From an uncultured Pseudomonadota bacterium (GTDB lineage: Bacteria; Myxococcota_A; UBA796; UBA9615), in contig CALCXL010000048.1 of NCBI GenBank assembly GCA_937907595.1, positions 1 to 8,137 of the forward strand: DNA of 8,137 nt, read 5' to 3'. Of the stretch, positions 1 to 6,851 are shown piece by piece; positions within the stretch are counted from its first letter, which is position 1; every line of letters starts with the position of its first letter. A program made the translations under genes and the position numbers. The notes beneath the pieces are model-generated. The model did no database searches. It was not told the DNA's origin and saw nothing but the letters and a program-made list of their open reading frames with translations.

Positions 1-1126
1 GGCCCGTCTCTTCGGCGACGGGGACGAACTCCGCCGGGGAGATCCAGGGCCGCTCCTCCCGGGGCCAGCGCAGCAGGGCCTCCACCCCCACCATCCGGCT
101 GTCCGACAGGCGCACGATCGGCTGGTACCAGACCTCGAAGTCGCCGCGCTGCAGCCCGTGGCGCATCTGGGTCTCCAGATGCAGGCGGCGGAGCACGCGG
201 TTGTGCATGCCCTGGTCGAAGATCGCCTGGCTGCCGGGCCCCTGCGCCTTGGCGCGGTACATGGCGTTGTCGGCGTCGCGCAGGATCTCCTCGGGCTTCG
301 TGTACTCGGGGTTGCCCACCGCGATGCCGATGCTCGCCGTGGAGAAGACCTCCTGGCCGTCGATGAGGAACGGCTCGGCCAGCTGCTCGTGGATGCGACC
401 GGCCACCCGCGTGGGGTCCCGGATGTCCTGGATGTCCTCCAGCAGCACCGTGAACTCGTCCCCGCCCAGCCGCGCCACCAGATCCGACGGCCGCACGCAC
501 TGGCGCAGCCGCCCGGCGAACGCCCGCAGCAGCCGGTCGCCGGCCACGTGGCCCAGGCTGTCGTTGAGCAGCTTGAAGCGATCCAGGTCCAGGAAGAGCA
601 GGGCGTGGCGGTAAGCCGGCCGCCGCGCGGTGCGGGCGATGCAGGAGCGCAGGCGCTCCACCAGCAGCTGCCGGTTGGGCAGGCCCGTGAGGCCGTCGTG
701 CAGGGCGTCGTGCACGAGCTGCCGCTGGAAGCGCACCCGCTCCTGGGTCAGCTCCACCTGGCGCTCGGCGATGGACAGGCGAATGCCCAACAGCGACAGG
801 TCCACGGGCTTGGCGATGTAGTCGTCGGCGCCGGACTCCAGGACCTGCTGCAGGTCCTCGGGGCGATCGCGGCCGGTGACCACGACGATCACCGTCTCGT
901 CCCCGTCGGGATCCAGGCGCACGCGACGGCAGAAGGTGAGGCCGTCGGTCCCCTCCAGCAACCAGTCGAGCAGGACCAGGCGGTGGCGGTGGCGCTGCCA
1001 CACGATCCAGGCTTGATCCGCGTCCGCGTAGGCGTCGACCTCCAGCCCCCGGCCCGTCAGGACCTCGGTCAGCAGGCTGCGCGTGACGACGTCGTCCTCG
1101 ACGAGCAGCACCCTCAACTCAAGCAT
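1..1126 (-). CDS. Response regulator with REC, GGDEF and EAL domains (partial, C-terminus beyond the window)
   Basis: Cyclic-di-GMP signalling protein in the cytoplasm, 375 residues visible. The REC receiver domain covers residues 1-120: it begins MLELRVLLVEDD, with acidic D11/D12, phospho-acceptor D54 in LVLLDW, T84 and K106 in IAKP. A helical linker (about 115-140) leads to a GGDEF domain that starts at DGLTGLPNR (144-152). It has an intact GGDEF signature at 221-225 and a product-inhibition I-site RPSD at 212-215, exactly five residues upstream. The EAL domain starts near residue 320 and shows the EALLRW motif at 349-354. The remaining EAL catalytic residues lie outside the window, so phosphodiesterase activity cannot be judged. 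Known family logic: phosphorylation of REC tunes cyclase and/or phosphodiesterase output. ATG 1126 is chosen because REC homology begins at once; the ribosome site before it (a run of G) is weak. The gene is divergent from the unknown gene at 1350. Confidence 0.93.
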   Translation of the reverse strand, partial: MLELRVLLVEDDVVTRSLLTEVLTGRGLEVDAYADADQAWIVWQRHRHRLVLLDWLLEGTDGLTFCRRVRLDPDGDETVIVVVTGRDRPEDLQQVLESGADDYIAKPVDLSLLGIRLSIAERQVELTQERVRFQRQLVHDALHDGLTGLPNRQLLVERLRSCIARTARRPAYRHALLFLDLDRFKLLNDSLGHVAGDRLLRAFAGRLRQCVRPSDLVARLGGDEFTVLLEDIQDIRDPTRVAGRIHEQLAEPFLIDGQEVFSTASIGIAVGNPEYTKPEEILRDADNAMYRAKAQGPGSQAIFDQGMHNRVLRRLHLETQMRHGLQRGDFEVWYQPIVRLSDSRMVGVEALLRWPREERPWISPAEFVPVAEETG

Positions 1127-1334
1127 CCCCCGGGGCGTGGCCCGCCGCGTGTTGGTTGGACGACGACGTCGCCTCGTTCTGCTCCGCCCGCCGCTGGTGC
1201 CGGAGCCCGGATCATCGCACGCTCGCGTCGCCCCCGCTCACCACGATCAGGTCGGCGGGATCGCCCGTCGTGCAGTAGCCTGCAGGACCGTGGTGGGTCC
1301 CTCGAGCGATCGTTCTTTCTCCCGACGCGCTTCC

Positions 1335-1349
1335 CGCCTGCGGGAGGCG
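1335..1349 (+). promoter_or_regulatory. Inverted repeat covering the Shine-Dalgarno of the 1350 gene
   Basis: CGCCT (1335-1339) and AGGCG (1345-1349) are perfectly complementary arms around a GCGGG loop, and the right arm abuts the ATG at 1350. The best Shine-Dalgarno match, GGAGG (1343-1347), lies partly in the loop and partly in the stem, with an unusually short 2-nt spacer. Such a hairpin could lower translation initiation. In DNA this GC-rich it may equally be chance, and regulation is inference only. Confidence 0.25.
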
Positions 1350-3080
1350 ATGGGTCGTCGCGACTTCGCCGAGACGGTCCTGGCCCTGGCCGACGTCGCC
1401 CCCAACTTCCCCCCCACCCTGGTCACCCACGGCCTGGAGCTGGCCCACGCGCTGCGCCGGGCGGTGGGCGAGCGGCCGGTGGAGGCCACGCTCTGGGAGG
1501 AGCTGCTGGCCCTGCGCCGGGGGCCCGGGGCTGACGCCTTCTTCGCCATGCCGCTGCCCACCCGCGCGCCCTCGGAGGACCCCCTGCTGGACAGCAGCGT
1601 GGAGCTCCTGGCCCTGGTCGACGCCGTGCGCCACAACCGCCACAGCCACGCCGGGCAGCCCCTGGACCGCACCCTGCGCGAGGGCGTCTTGCGGACCCGC
1701 CGGGTGGTGCTCAGCGAGGAGACCGTGCCCGTCTGCGTGCGGCTGGGCTGCTACTTCGCCGTCGTCGACGTGCGGGACGAGCACCCCCGGCAGCTGCGCG
1801 ATCGCATCGTGCAGGCGCTGCGGGAGAAGCCCCTGCCCCTGGGGAGCCTGAAGGCCCGCCGGGTGGCCGCGCCGCTGCTCGTCAGCCTCACGCCGCTGCC
1901 CTTCGCCGAGGCCGTGCACAGCCACCGGGTGGGCATCGACGGCCCTTGGATCGGCTGGTCCAACACCGGCGGGCGGCGGCCCATGGGCGTGCTGGCGGCG
2001 CACCACCTGGTGCTCGAGGGCCCCGGCTTCGCCACCCTGCGCGCCGACTTCCGCCGCCGGGTGCGCGCCATGCGGGTGGCGCTGGGCCTGGACGGGGCGG
2101 AGCAGGACTGGGACGGCTCGGAGGACTTCTCCGAGTTCGACGCCTCCCCCTTTCCCGCCTACGGCCCCAACCCCGACGAGCTGCATCCGGCCCTGCGGGG
2201 CCTGGTGCCCGACGCCGACGCCGAGCTGCTGGCCCGGTTGGACGAGCTGGCCGGACCCCCGCCCGGGGAGGAGCCCCGCCACCGGCACACCTTCGCGTTC
2301 AACCCCACCACCGACGCGCCCGGCGACGAGGACGAGGAGCCCCCGCCGGGCCTGCCCGAGGACCTGCGGCTCCTGGCGCGCGCGCGGCCCTCGGTCTGGT
2401 TGGGCGATCGCCTCATCAGCGGGCCCCGCCGCGGCCCGCCGGCCATGCGCTACGCCACGATCCACCGGGGCGCCTTCTCCCTGCCCGACTTCTGCTACGC
2501 CTACTGCCGCGCGCAACACGACGCCATGGCCGTGTACCACCCCGGCTACAGCGGCCAGGGCTTCACCTTCATCGTGCCCCACCTGCGCGAAGGCGCTGCC
2601 CGCCGCGCCATGCCGGTCCTGTGCACCTTCCGCACGCGCAAGGGCTCGCCCGAGGGCTCTCGCATCTTCAAGCAGCGGCTGCAGCGGCAGCTGGACCTCG
2701 CGGAGACGGGATCGGACCTGCTCAGCCGGGTCCTGGACGACGCCCTGCGCGTGGCCCTGCCCGCGGTGGTCAAGTCGACGGTGGTGCGTGCGATCGAGCG
2801 GCTGCCCGGCGACGGCGGCTCGTTCCTGGGCGGTCGCGGCCTGGTCGCGCGCATCGTGATCCCCGAGGAGGTGGTGGACCCCATCGCCCGCTACGCCGGG
2901 CTGTACGAGGGCGTATTCGGCGGCAGCTGCCAGGAGCGGGGCGGGGTGTCGCTGACCGCGGTGGACCGGGGCTATCGCCGCGACCTCTGCGCCCTGGGCA
3001 CCGGCCCCTTCCGCCAGAAGGACGCGATGGATCTCTTCTGGCAGCGCTTCGCCTACTTCCTGGAGCAGGCGGCGATGTAG
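1350..3080 (+). CDS. Uncharacterised 576-residue protein, possibly two acyltransferase-like (CAT-like) halves
   Basis: I do not recognise a named family. The protein appears soluble: no signal peptide and no membrane segment. It seems to have two folded parts. Residues about 85-300 include RPMGVLAAHHLVLEG, with HHLVLEG at 218-224. This resembles the HHxxxDG active-site motif of chloramphenicol acetyltransferase, E2 acyltransferase and condensation-domain folds, with Glu in place of Asp. An acidic, proline-rich linker follows (about 315-342, with a GDEDEEPPP stretch). The second part (about 345-576) ends in helical DLFWQRFAYFLEQ and shows no second HHxxxDG. If the motif is genuine the protein could be a CoA- or thioester-dependent acyltransferase, but this is weak inference. 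The start at ATG 1350 follows GGGAGG with a short spacer; GTG 1293 behind AGGA is an alternative, although the extra residues are Arg/Ser-rich and look non-coding. It is divergent from the GGDEF-EAL regulator and 66 bp upstream of the importer genes, with a hairpin between. Confidence 0.85.
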   Translation: MGRRDFAETVLALADVAPNFPPTLVTHGLELAHALRRAVGERPVEATLWEELLALRRGPGADAFFAMPLPTRAPSEDPLLDSSVELLALVDAVRHNRHSHAGQPLDRTLREGVLRTRRVVLSEETVPVCVRLGCYFAVVDVRDEHPRQLRDRIVQALREKPLPLGSLKARRVAAPLLVSLTPLPFAEAVHSHRVGIDGPWIGWSNTGGRRPMGVLAAHHLVLEGPGFATLRADFRRRVRAMRVALGLDGAEQDWDGSEDFSEFDASPFPAYGPNPDELHPALRGLVPDADAELLARLDELAGPPPGEEPRHRHTFAFNPTTDAPGDEDEEPPPGLPEDLRLLARARPSVWLGDRLISGPRRGPPAMRYATIHRGAFSLPDFCYAYCRAQHDAMAVYHPGYSGQGFTFIVPHLREGAARRAMPVLCTFRTRKGSPEGSRIFKQRLQRQLDLAETGSDLLSRVLDDALRVALPAVVKSTVVRAIERLPGDGGSFLGGRGLVARIVIPEEVVDPIARYAGLYEGVFGGSCQERGGVSLTAVDRGYRRDLCALGTGPFRQKDAMDLFWQRFAYFLEQAAM

Positions 3081-3082
3081 GG

Positions 3083-3107
3083 CGTGACTCTGTTTGGAGT
3101 CACGTTT
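3083..3107 (+). terminator. Hairpin just after the 1350-3080 gene, possible terminator
   Basis: CGTGACTC (3083-3090) and GAGTCACG (3097-3104) form a perfect 8-bp stem with a 6-nt TGTTTG loop, followed by only three T residues (3105-3107). It starts 3 bp after the stop codon, the expected place for an intrinsic terminator. The T-tract is weak, so attenuation, mRNA 3'-end protection or a protein-binding palindrome are alternatives. If it terminates, the importer genes need their own promoter in the remaining 40 bp or depend on read-through. Confidence 0.5.
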
Positions 3108-3146
3108 GAAGTGGACCCGTCCGGGTGGCTGGTGTAGACCGTCGAG

Positions 3147-5297
3147 GTGCGGCACCTGCTGATCCTGATCCTCCTGCTCTTCGGGTGCTCGCCCGCTCCG
3201 GGGACGGGGCCGGAGGTCGTGACGCTGTGGCACGCCTACCGGGGCGCGGAGCGGGACGCGATCGACGGGATCGTGGCCGACTTCAACGCGTCGCACGCCC
3301 TGCAGATCGAGGCGCTGGCCGTGCCCAGCAAGGCCTACCGCAGCCGCCTCATGTCGGCGATCCCCCGCGGCAACGGCCCCGACCTCTTCATCAACGCGCA
3401 CGAGGTCGTTGGCGAGTGGTCCAACAGCCACCTGCTGCAGCCGGCGCTCTTCCCGACTGACGCCGGCCCCGATGCCTTCTCGGCGGCGTCCATCGACGCG
3501 CTGCGCTTCGGCGATCGCCTCTGGGGCGTCCCCCTGGCCGTCAAATCGGCCGCGCTCTACTACAACAAGGCCGTCGCCCCGCAGCCCCCCACCACGATGG
3601 AGCAGCTGCTCGAATACGCAGACGGCGGCCTGGTCCTGGCCTACGAGAACGGGGAGTTCTACCACCACGGCTCCCTGCTCCACGGCTTCGGCGGGCACCC
3701 CCTGACCGACGACGGCCGCCCCGCCCTGGCCACCCCCGAAGCGGCTGCCTCGATGGCCTACGCCCGCAAGCTGGCCGCCGACGGCGCGGTGCCCGGGGAG
3801 TGCGACGGCGCGATGGTCGCCACGCTCTTCAACCAGGGGGAGGTGCCCTTCGTCTTCAACGGGCCCTGGTTCCTGGGCGAGATCAAGGAGGGCATCGACT
3901 TCGGCGTGGCCACCCTGCCCAGCGTCGACGGCCGCCCCCTGCGCCCCTTCCTCACCGTGGAGGCGCTGTACCGGGCCGCCAACAGCGAGGCCAGTGACGC
4001 TGCCGTGCAGGCCGTCGCCGAAGCTCTAGCGGGGGAAGCGGGGGCCGTGCGCCGCGCCACCCAGGGTCGGCAGGCGCTGGCCCACAAGGCCGCCCGGCAG
4101 CACCCCGACGTGGCGGGGGACCCCATCCTGGCCGCCTTCTCCGCCCAGGCCGACGACGCGGTGCCCATGCCCAACCGCCCGGAGATGGGCGTGCTCTGGG
4201 AGCCGGCCAACCGCGCCCTGCGCAGCGTGCTCCGGGGCGCCATGTCGCCGGACGAGGCCCTGCTGCGGGCCCAGCGGGAGGCCGAGTCCTTCCTGCGCCC
4301 GCCGCCCGAGCCCGCCAACCCCACCCCGTTCCTGGCCCTGCTCGGCTTCCTCTCCCTGGTCGGCGCCGGCTCCCTGGTGCAGCGCAGCCGCGGGCAGAAC
4401 GTCGTCGCCCGGGTGCGCGGGAACCTGGACGCCTACGCCTACCTGGCCCCCGCCTTCCTGGGCATGGTCACCGTCGTCTTCATCCCCTTCGTGGTCGGGG
4501 CCTGCGTCAGCCTCTTCGCCCACAAGGACGGCGACTTCACGTTCGTGGGCCTGTCCAACTTCTGGCGCATCCTGACCAGCGACGGCTACGGGGTCACCGA
4601 CCCCATGTCCTTCTGGTTCACGCTGGTGGTGACGGTGGCCTGGACGATGGTCAACGTGGTGCTGCACGCGTCCCTGGGCCTGGGCCTGGCGCTGCTGCTG
4701 CGGGACCCCTGGATGAAGCTCAAGGGCTTCTACCGGGTGCTGCTGATCGTGCCCTGGGCCGTGCCCAACTACATCACGGCGCTGATCTGGCGGGGCATGT
4801 TCAACGAGCAGTTCGGGGCGATCAACGGGGTGCTCGGCGTGTTCGGGGTGGAGCCCATCGCCTGGTTCAGCCGCTTCGCCACCAGCTTCGCCGCCAACGT
4901 CGCCACCAACACCTGGCTGGGCTTCCCCTTCATGATGGTGGTGACCCTGGGCGCCCTGAGCGCCATCCCCCGAGACCTGGAGGAGGCCGCGGCGGTGGAC
5001 GGGGCCGGCGCCTGGACGCGCTTCCGCCACATCACGCTGCCGCTGCTCAAGCCCGCCTTGATGCCCGCGATCATCCTGGGCTCGGTGTGGACCTTCAACA
5101 TGTTCAACATCATCTACCTGGTGTCCGCGGGCGAGCCCGACGGCGGCACGGAGATCCTCATCTCCGAGGCCTACAAGTGGGCCTTCACCCGGCAAGCCCA
5201 GTACGGCTACGCGTCGGCCTATGCGGTCCTCGTCTTCGGCATCCTGGTGCTCTACACGGCGCTGACGAAGCGGGTCACCGGCGGGGACGTGGCATGA
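3147..5297 (+). CDS. malE-malF: Fused ABC sugar importer protein: lipobox-anchored MalE-like binding domain plus MalF-like permease
   Basis: Captures a solute, probably an oligosaccharide, and forms half of the importer's membrane channel; 716 residues. GTG 3147 is the only possible start, because an in-frame TAG lies at 3135. Residues 1-14 are a lipoprotein signal ending in lipobox LFGC (C14). Residues about 20-385 match a MalE-type family 1 binding protein: VTLWHAY at the start, GNGPDLFINAH, YYNK, FNGPWFLGEI, and PMPNRPEMGVLW near the end. A first membrane segment (about 394-411) is followed by QRSRG, placing the next part in the cytoplasm by the positive-inside rule. A MalF-like permease with about six membrane segments follows (from about 432). 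Its EAA loop, which contacts the ATPase, is EAAAVDG (613-619) followed by RFRHITLPLL. E. coli MalE and MalF are separate proteins. The large MalF P2 periplasmic loop is absent. Substrate is not determinable: several maltose-contacting positions differ. The stop codon overlaps the MalG-like start. Confidence 0.93.
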   Translation: MRHLLILILLLFGCSPAPGTGPEVVTLWHAYRGAERDAIDGIVADFNASHALQIEALAVPSKAYRSRLMSAIPRGNGPDLFINAHEVVGEWSNSHLLQPALFPTDAGPDAFSAASIDALRFGDRLWGVPLAVKSAALYYNKAVAPQPPTTMEQLLEYADGGLVLAYENGEFYHHGSLLHGFGGHPLTDDGRPALATPEAAASMAYARKLAADGAVPGECDGAMVATLFNQGEVPFVFNGPWFLGEIKEGIDFGVATLPSVDGRPLRPFLTVEALYRAANSEASDAAVQAVAEALAGEAGAVRRATQGRQALAHKAARQHPDVAGDPILAAFSAQADDAVPMPNRPEMGVLWEPANRALRSVLRGAMSPDEALLRAQREAESFLRPPPEPANPTPFLALLGFLSLVGAGSLVQRSRGQNVVARVRGNLDAYAYLAPAFLGMVTVVFIPFVVGACVSLFAHKDGDFTFVGLSNFWRILTSDGYGVTDPMSFWFTLVVTVAWTMVNVVLHASLGLGLALLLRDPWMKLKGFYRVLLIVPWAVPNYITALIWRGMFNEQFGAINGVLGVFGVEPIAWFSRFATSFAANVATNTWLGFPFMMVVTLGALSAIPRDLEEAAAVDGAGAWTRFRHITLPLLKPALMPAIILGSVWTFNMFNIIYLVSAGEPDGGTEILISEAYKWAFTRQAQYGYASAYAVLVFGILVLYTALTKRVTGGDVA

Positions 5298-6151
5298 GCG
5301 GCAAGGTCACCGAGCACATCGACCGCCGCACGACCTGGATGGGCCAGTGGTGGCGTCACGCGCTGCTGATGCCCCTGAGCTTCCTGACGCTGTACCCGGT
5401 GCTGTGGGTGGTCAAGATGGCGGTGACGCCGTCCAGCGCCTTCGAGCTGTCGGCCAACCCCATCCCCACCACGCTGTCGGCGGAGAACTTCACCGCGCTG
5501 CTGAGCCAGGGCCTCTTCTGGCGCCAACTCTGGAACAGCATCCTGGTCAGCGGCGCCACCACCGTGGTGGGCATCGTGCTCAGCTGCACGGCGGCCTACG
5601 CCTTCTCCCGCTTCGACTTCCCGGGCCGCAAGGCGGGCATGAACGCCCTGCTGGTCACCCAGATGTTCCCCGGCGTGATCATGGCCATCCCCCTGTACAT
5701 CCTCATGGACGTGGCGGGCCTGCTCAACTCGCTGACGGGCCTGACGCTGTGTTACGCGACGACGGCCATTCCCTTCTGCGTGTGGATGCTCAAGGGCTAC
5801 TTCGACACCATCCCCCGGGAGCTCGAGGAGGCGGCGGTGCTGGACGGCGCGTCCCGCTGGATGGTCTTCACCCGCATCATCCTGCCCCTGAGCAAGCCCG
5901 CCATCGCCGTGACCGCGCTCTTCTCCTTCATGACCGCATGGAACGAGTTCATCCTCGCCGCCACCTTCATGAGCAAGGAGACGGCCTTCACCCTGCCCGT
6001 CGCCCTGCAGGCCTTCGTGGGCGATCGGTCGACGGACTGGGGCCTGTTCGCCGCCGGCGCGGTCATCGTCAGCGTGCCGGTGATGGCCCTCTTCTTCGCC
6101 CTGCAGAAGCAGCTGGTCGAGGGGCTGACGGCGGGCTCGGTCAAGGGGTAG
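5294..6151 (+). CDS. malG: MalG-like ABC sugar transporter permease
   Basis: Second transmembrane subunit of the importer, predicted to pair with the MalF-like part of the preceding fusion in the inner membrane. It has 285 residues, normal for the MalG/carbohydrate-uptake CUT1 permease group. The start is ATG 5294, in an ATGA overlap with the previous stop, which implies translational coupling; a G-rich GGCGGGGA stretch lies upstream. A short cytoplasmic N-terminus is followed by about six hydrophobic segments: near LLMPLSFLTLYPVLWVV, WNSILVSGATTVVGIVL, LLVTQMFPGVIMAIPLYIL, TLCYATTAIPFCVWML, VTALFSFMTAWNEFILA and LFAAGAVIVSVPVMALFF. The EAA loop is EAAVLDG (179-185) followed by RIILPLSKP, the site that docks with a MalK-type ATPase. 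The C-terminus QLVEGLTAGSVKG is typical of MalG-like proteins. No ATPase gene follows, so the ATPase must be encoded elsewhere, perhaps shared by several importers. The substrate is not known from sequence. Confidence 0.95.
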   Translation: MSGKVTEHIDRRTTWMGQWWRHALLMPLSFLTLYPVLWVVKMAVTPSSAFELSANPIPTTLSAENFTALLSQGLFWRQLWNSILVSGATTVVGIVLSCTAAYAFSRFDFPGRKAGMNALLVTQMFPGVIMAIPLYILMDVAGLLNSLTGLTLCYATTAIPFCVWMLKGYFDTIPRELEEAAVLDGASRWMVFTRIILPLSKPAIAVTALFSFMTAWNEFILAATFMSKETAFTLPVALQAFVGDRSTDWGLFAAGAVIVSVPVMALFFALQKQLVEGLTAGSVKG

Positions 6152-6155
6152 GTCC

Positions 6156-6623
6156 CTACATCCTCCGCTGGCCGACGGACTCCTGGATCTGCGTGCGCGC
6201 CTGGTCGACGCTGCGGTCGATCGACGTCAGCGCGGTCAGGGCGGGCCGGCTCCAGTCCAGCGGCGCGTCGATCGCGTCGGCGAGCTCGCGACCGGCCTGC
6301 TCCAGGTCGTCCACCGCCAACGCCGCCCACTCGCGCGGGCTGCCCGTGGGGCTCACTGTGGCGTCCTCCTCGGCGGCGCTGGTGAGGCTGCGCGGGAAGC
6401 CGCCCTCCGAGGTGATGCACTCGGTGAGCTGGGTCTGCGCGTCGTAGGCCGTCTCCGCGGCGTGCTCCAGGGCGCGGCTGAGCGGACGTGCACCCTCGGC
6501 GGCGGCCAATCCGCGGAGGCGCTCGCTGAGCTCGGAGAGGTGGTGCATCCGGTGGCGGAGCGACCGCAGGGCCGTGATGCGGCCTTCGGTGAGGGGTTCG
6601 GCGGGGGGGTGGGGAGCGGTCAT
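6156..6623 (-). CDS. Small uncharacterised helical protein (155 aa)
   Basis: I do not recognise a family. The protein is predicted to be mostly alpha-helical: Leu/Ala/Arg-rich helices around residues 12-45, 48-70 and 100-150, with a Ser/Gly/Pro-containing loop between (about 72-98). It is hydrophilic, with a single Cys, no signal peptide and no membrane segment. The reading is supported by a clear GGAGG ribosome site and a plausible amino-acid mix, whereas the opposite-strand reading is Arg/Ser-rich. The first of two adjacent ATG codons (6626) lies only 2 nt from GGAGG; the second (6623) has a better 5-nt spacer and is chosen. The gene converges on the MalG-like gene with 4 bp between stop codons and is divergent from the 6852 gene. 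The helical make-up could suit a small bundle or a coiled-coil partner protein, but no function is assigned. Confidence 0.72.
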   Translation of the reverse strand: MTAPHPPAEPLTEGRITALRSLRHRMHHLSELSERLRGLAAAEGARPLSRALEHAAETAYDAQTQLTECITSEGGFPRSLTSAAEEDATVSPTGSPREWAALAVDDLEQAGRELADAIDAPLDWSRPALTALTSIDRSVDQARTQIQESVGQRRM

Positions 6624-6628
6624 CATGG

Positions 6629-6633
6629 CCTCC
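6629..6633 (-). promoter_or_regulatory. Shine-Dalgarno of the 6623 minus-strand gene
   Basis: Reading the minus strand, GGAGG ends 2 nt before ATG 6626 and 5 nt before ATG 6623. The 5-nt spacing favours 6623 as the start. Confidence 0.6.
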
Positions 6634-6814
6634 GGGGCTGGGTTTGTGCCCTCATTGGAACGCACGAACCGTGCCGGGTAGCGGCGGCGACGGCTCGGCA
6701 GCGGAGTGGCTTCACCGGGACGGACAGGGCGCCCCAGCCGGCCCGGAGGGGCCCTCGCCGGGGGCGAATTGACCCGGGCGGGGCAGGGTGTCCCCTCGCC
6801 CGTCGGCAGACCGC

Positions 6815-6823
6815 TGCTAGCAT
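6815..6823 (+). promoter_or_regulatory. Possible extended -10 promoter element for the 6852-7911 gene pair
   Basis: TGCTAGCAT matches the extended -10 pattern TGnTAnnAT and lies 28 bp before ATG 6852, in a local AT-richer spot. No -35 box sits at the proper distance: the nearest TTGACC (6769-6774) is 43 bp upstream of the hexamer, too far. The rest of the 228-bp divergent gap (6624-6851) shows no other feature I can support. Confidence 0.28.
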
Positions 6824-6851
6824 TCCGGCTCCCCCCGCACCCGGAGGCGAG

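Noticed and set aside
1271..1300. Two small inverted repeats (TGCAG-TAGC-CTGCA and GGACC-GTGGTG-GGTCC) in the 1127-1349 divergent gap
   Set aside because: Five-bp arms are expected by chance in DNA this GC-rich, and no promoter element aligns with them.
158..1534. Long plus-strand open frame opposite the GGDEF-EAL gene
   Set aside because: The minus strand gives an unmistakable REC-GGDEF-EAL protein, and the plus frame is its antisense shadow, long only because high GC makes stops rare.
1212..3698. 828-residue minus-strand open frame
   Set aside because: The translation is a Gly/Val/Gln/His-rich string with no domain, runs through two plus-strand genes and their gap, and matches the antisense pattern of GC-rich coding DNA.
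4026..5195. 389-residue minus-strand open frame inside the importer fusion
   Set aside because: It is antisense to clear MalE/MalF sequence, and its low-complexity Gly/His/Gln/Glu translation is a shadow.
5087..5293. Upstream extension of the MalG-like frame
   Set aside because: The extension overlaps MalF-like coding sequence in another frame. The ATG at 5294 in an ATGA overlap fits MalG length and the beginning of its homology.
6769..6797. TTGACC as the -35 box of a sigma-70 promoter
   Set aside because: No -10-like hexamer lies about 17 bp downstream; the only good -10 (TAGCAT, 6818) is 43 bp away.
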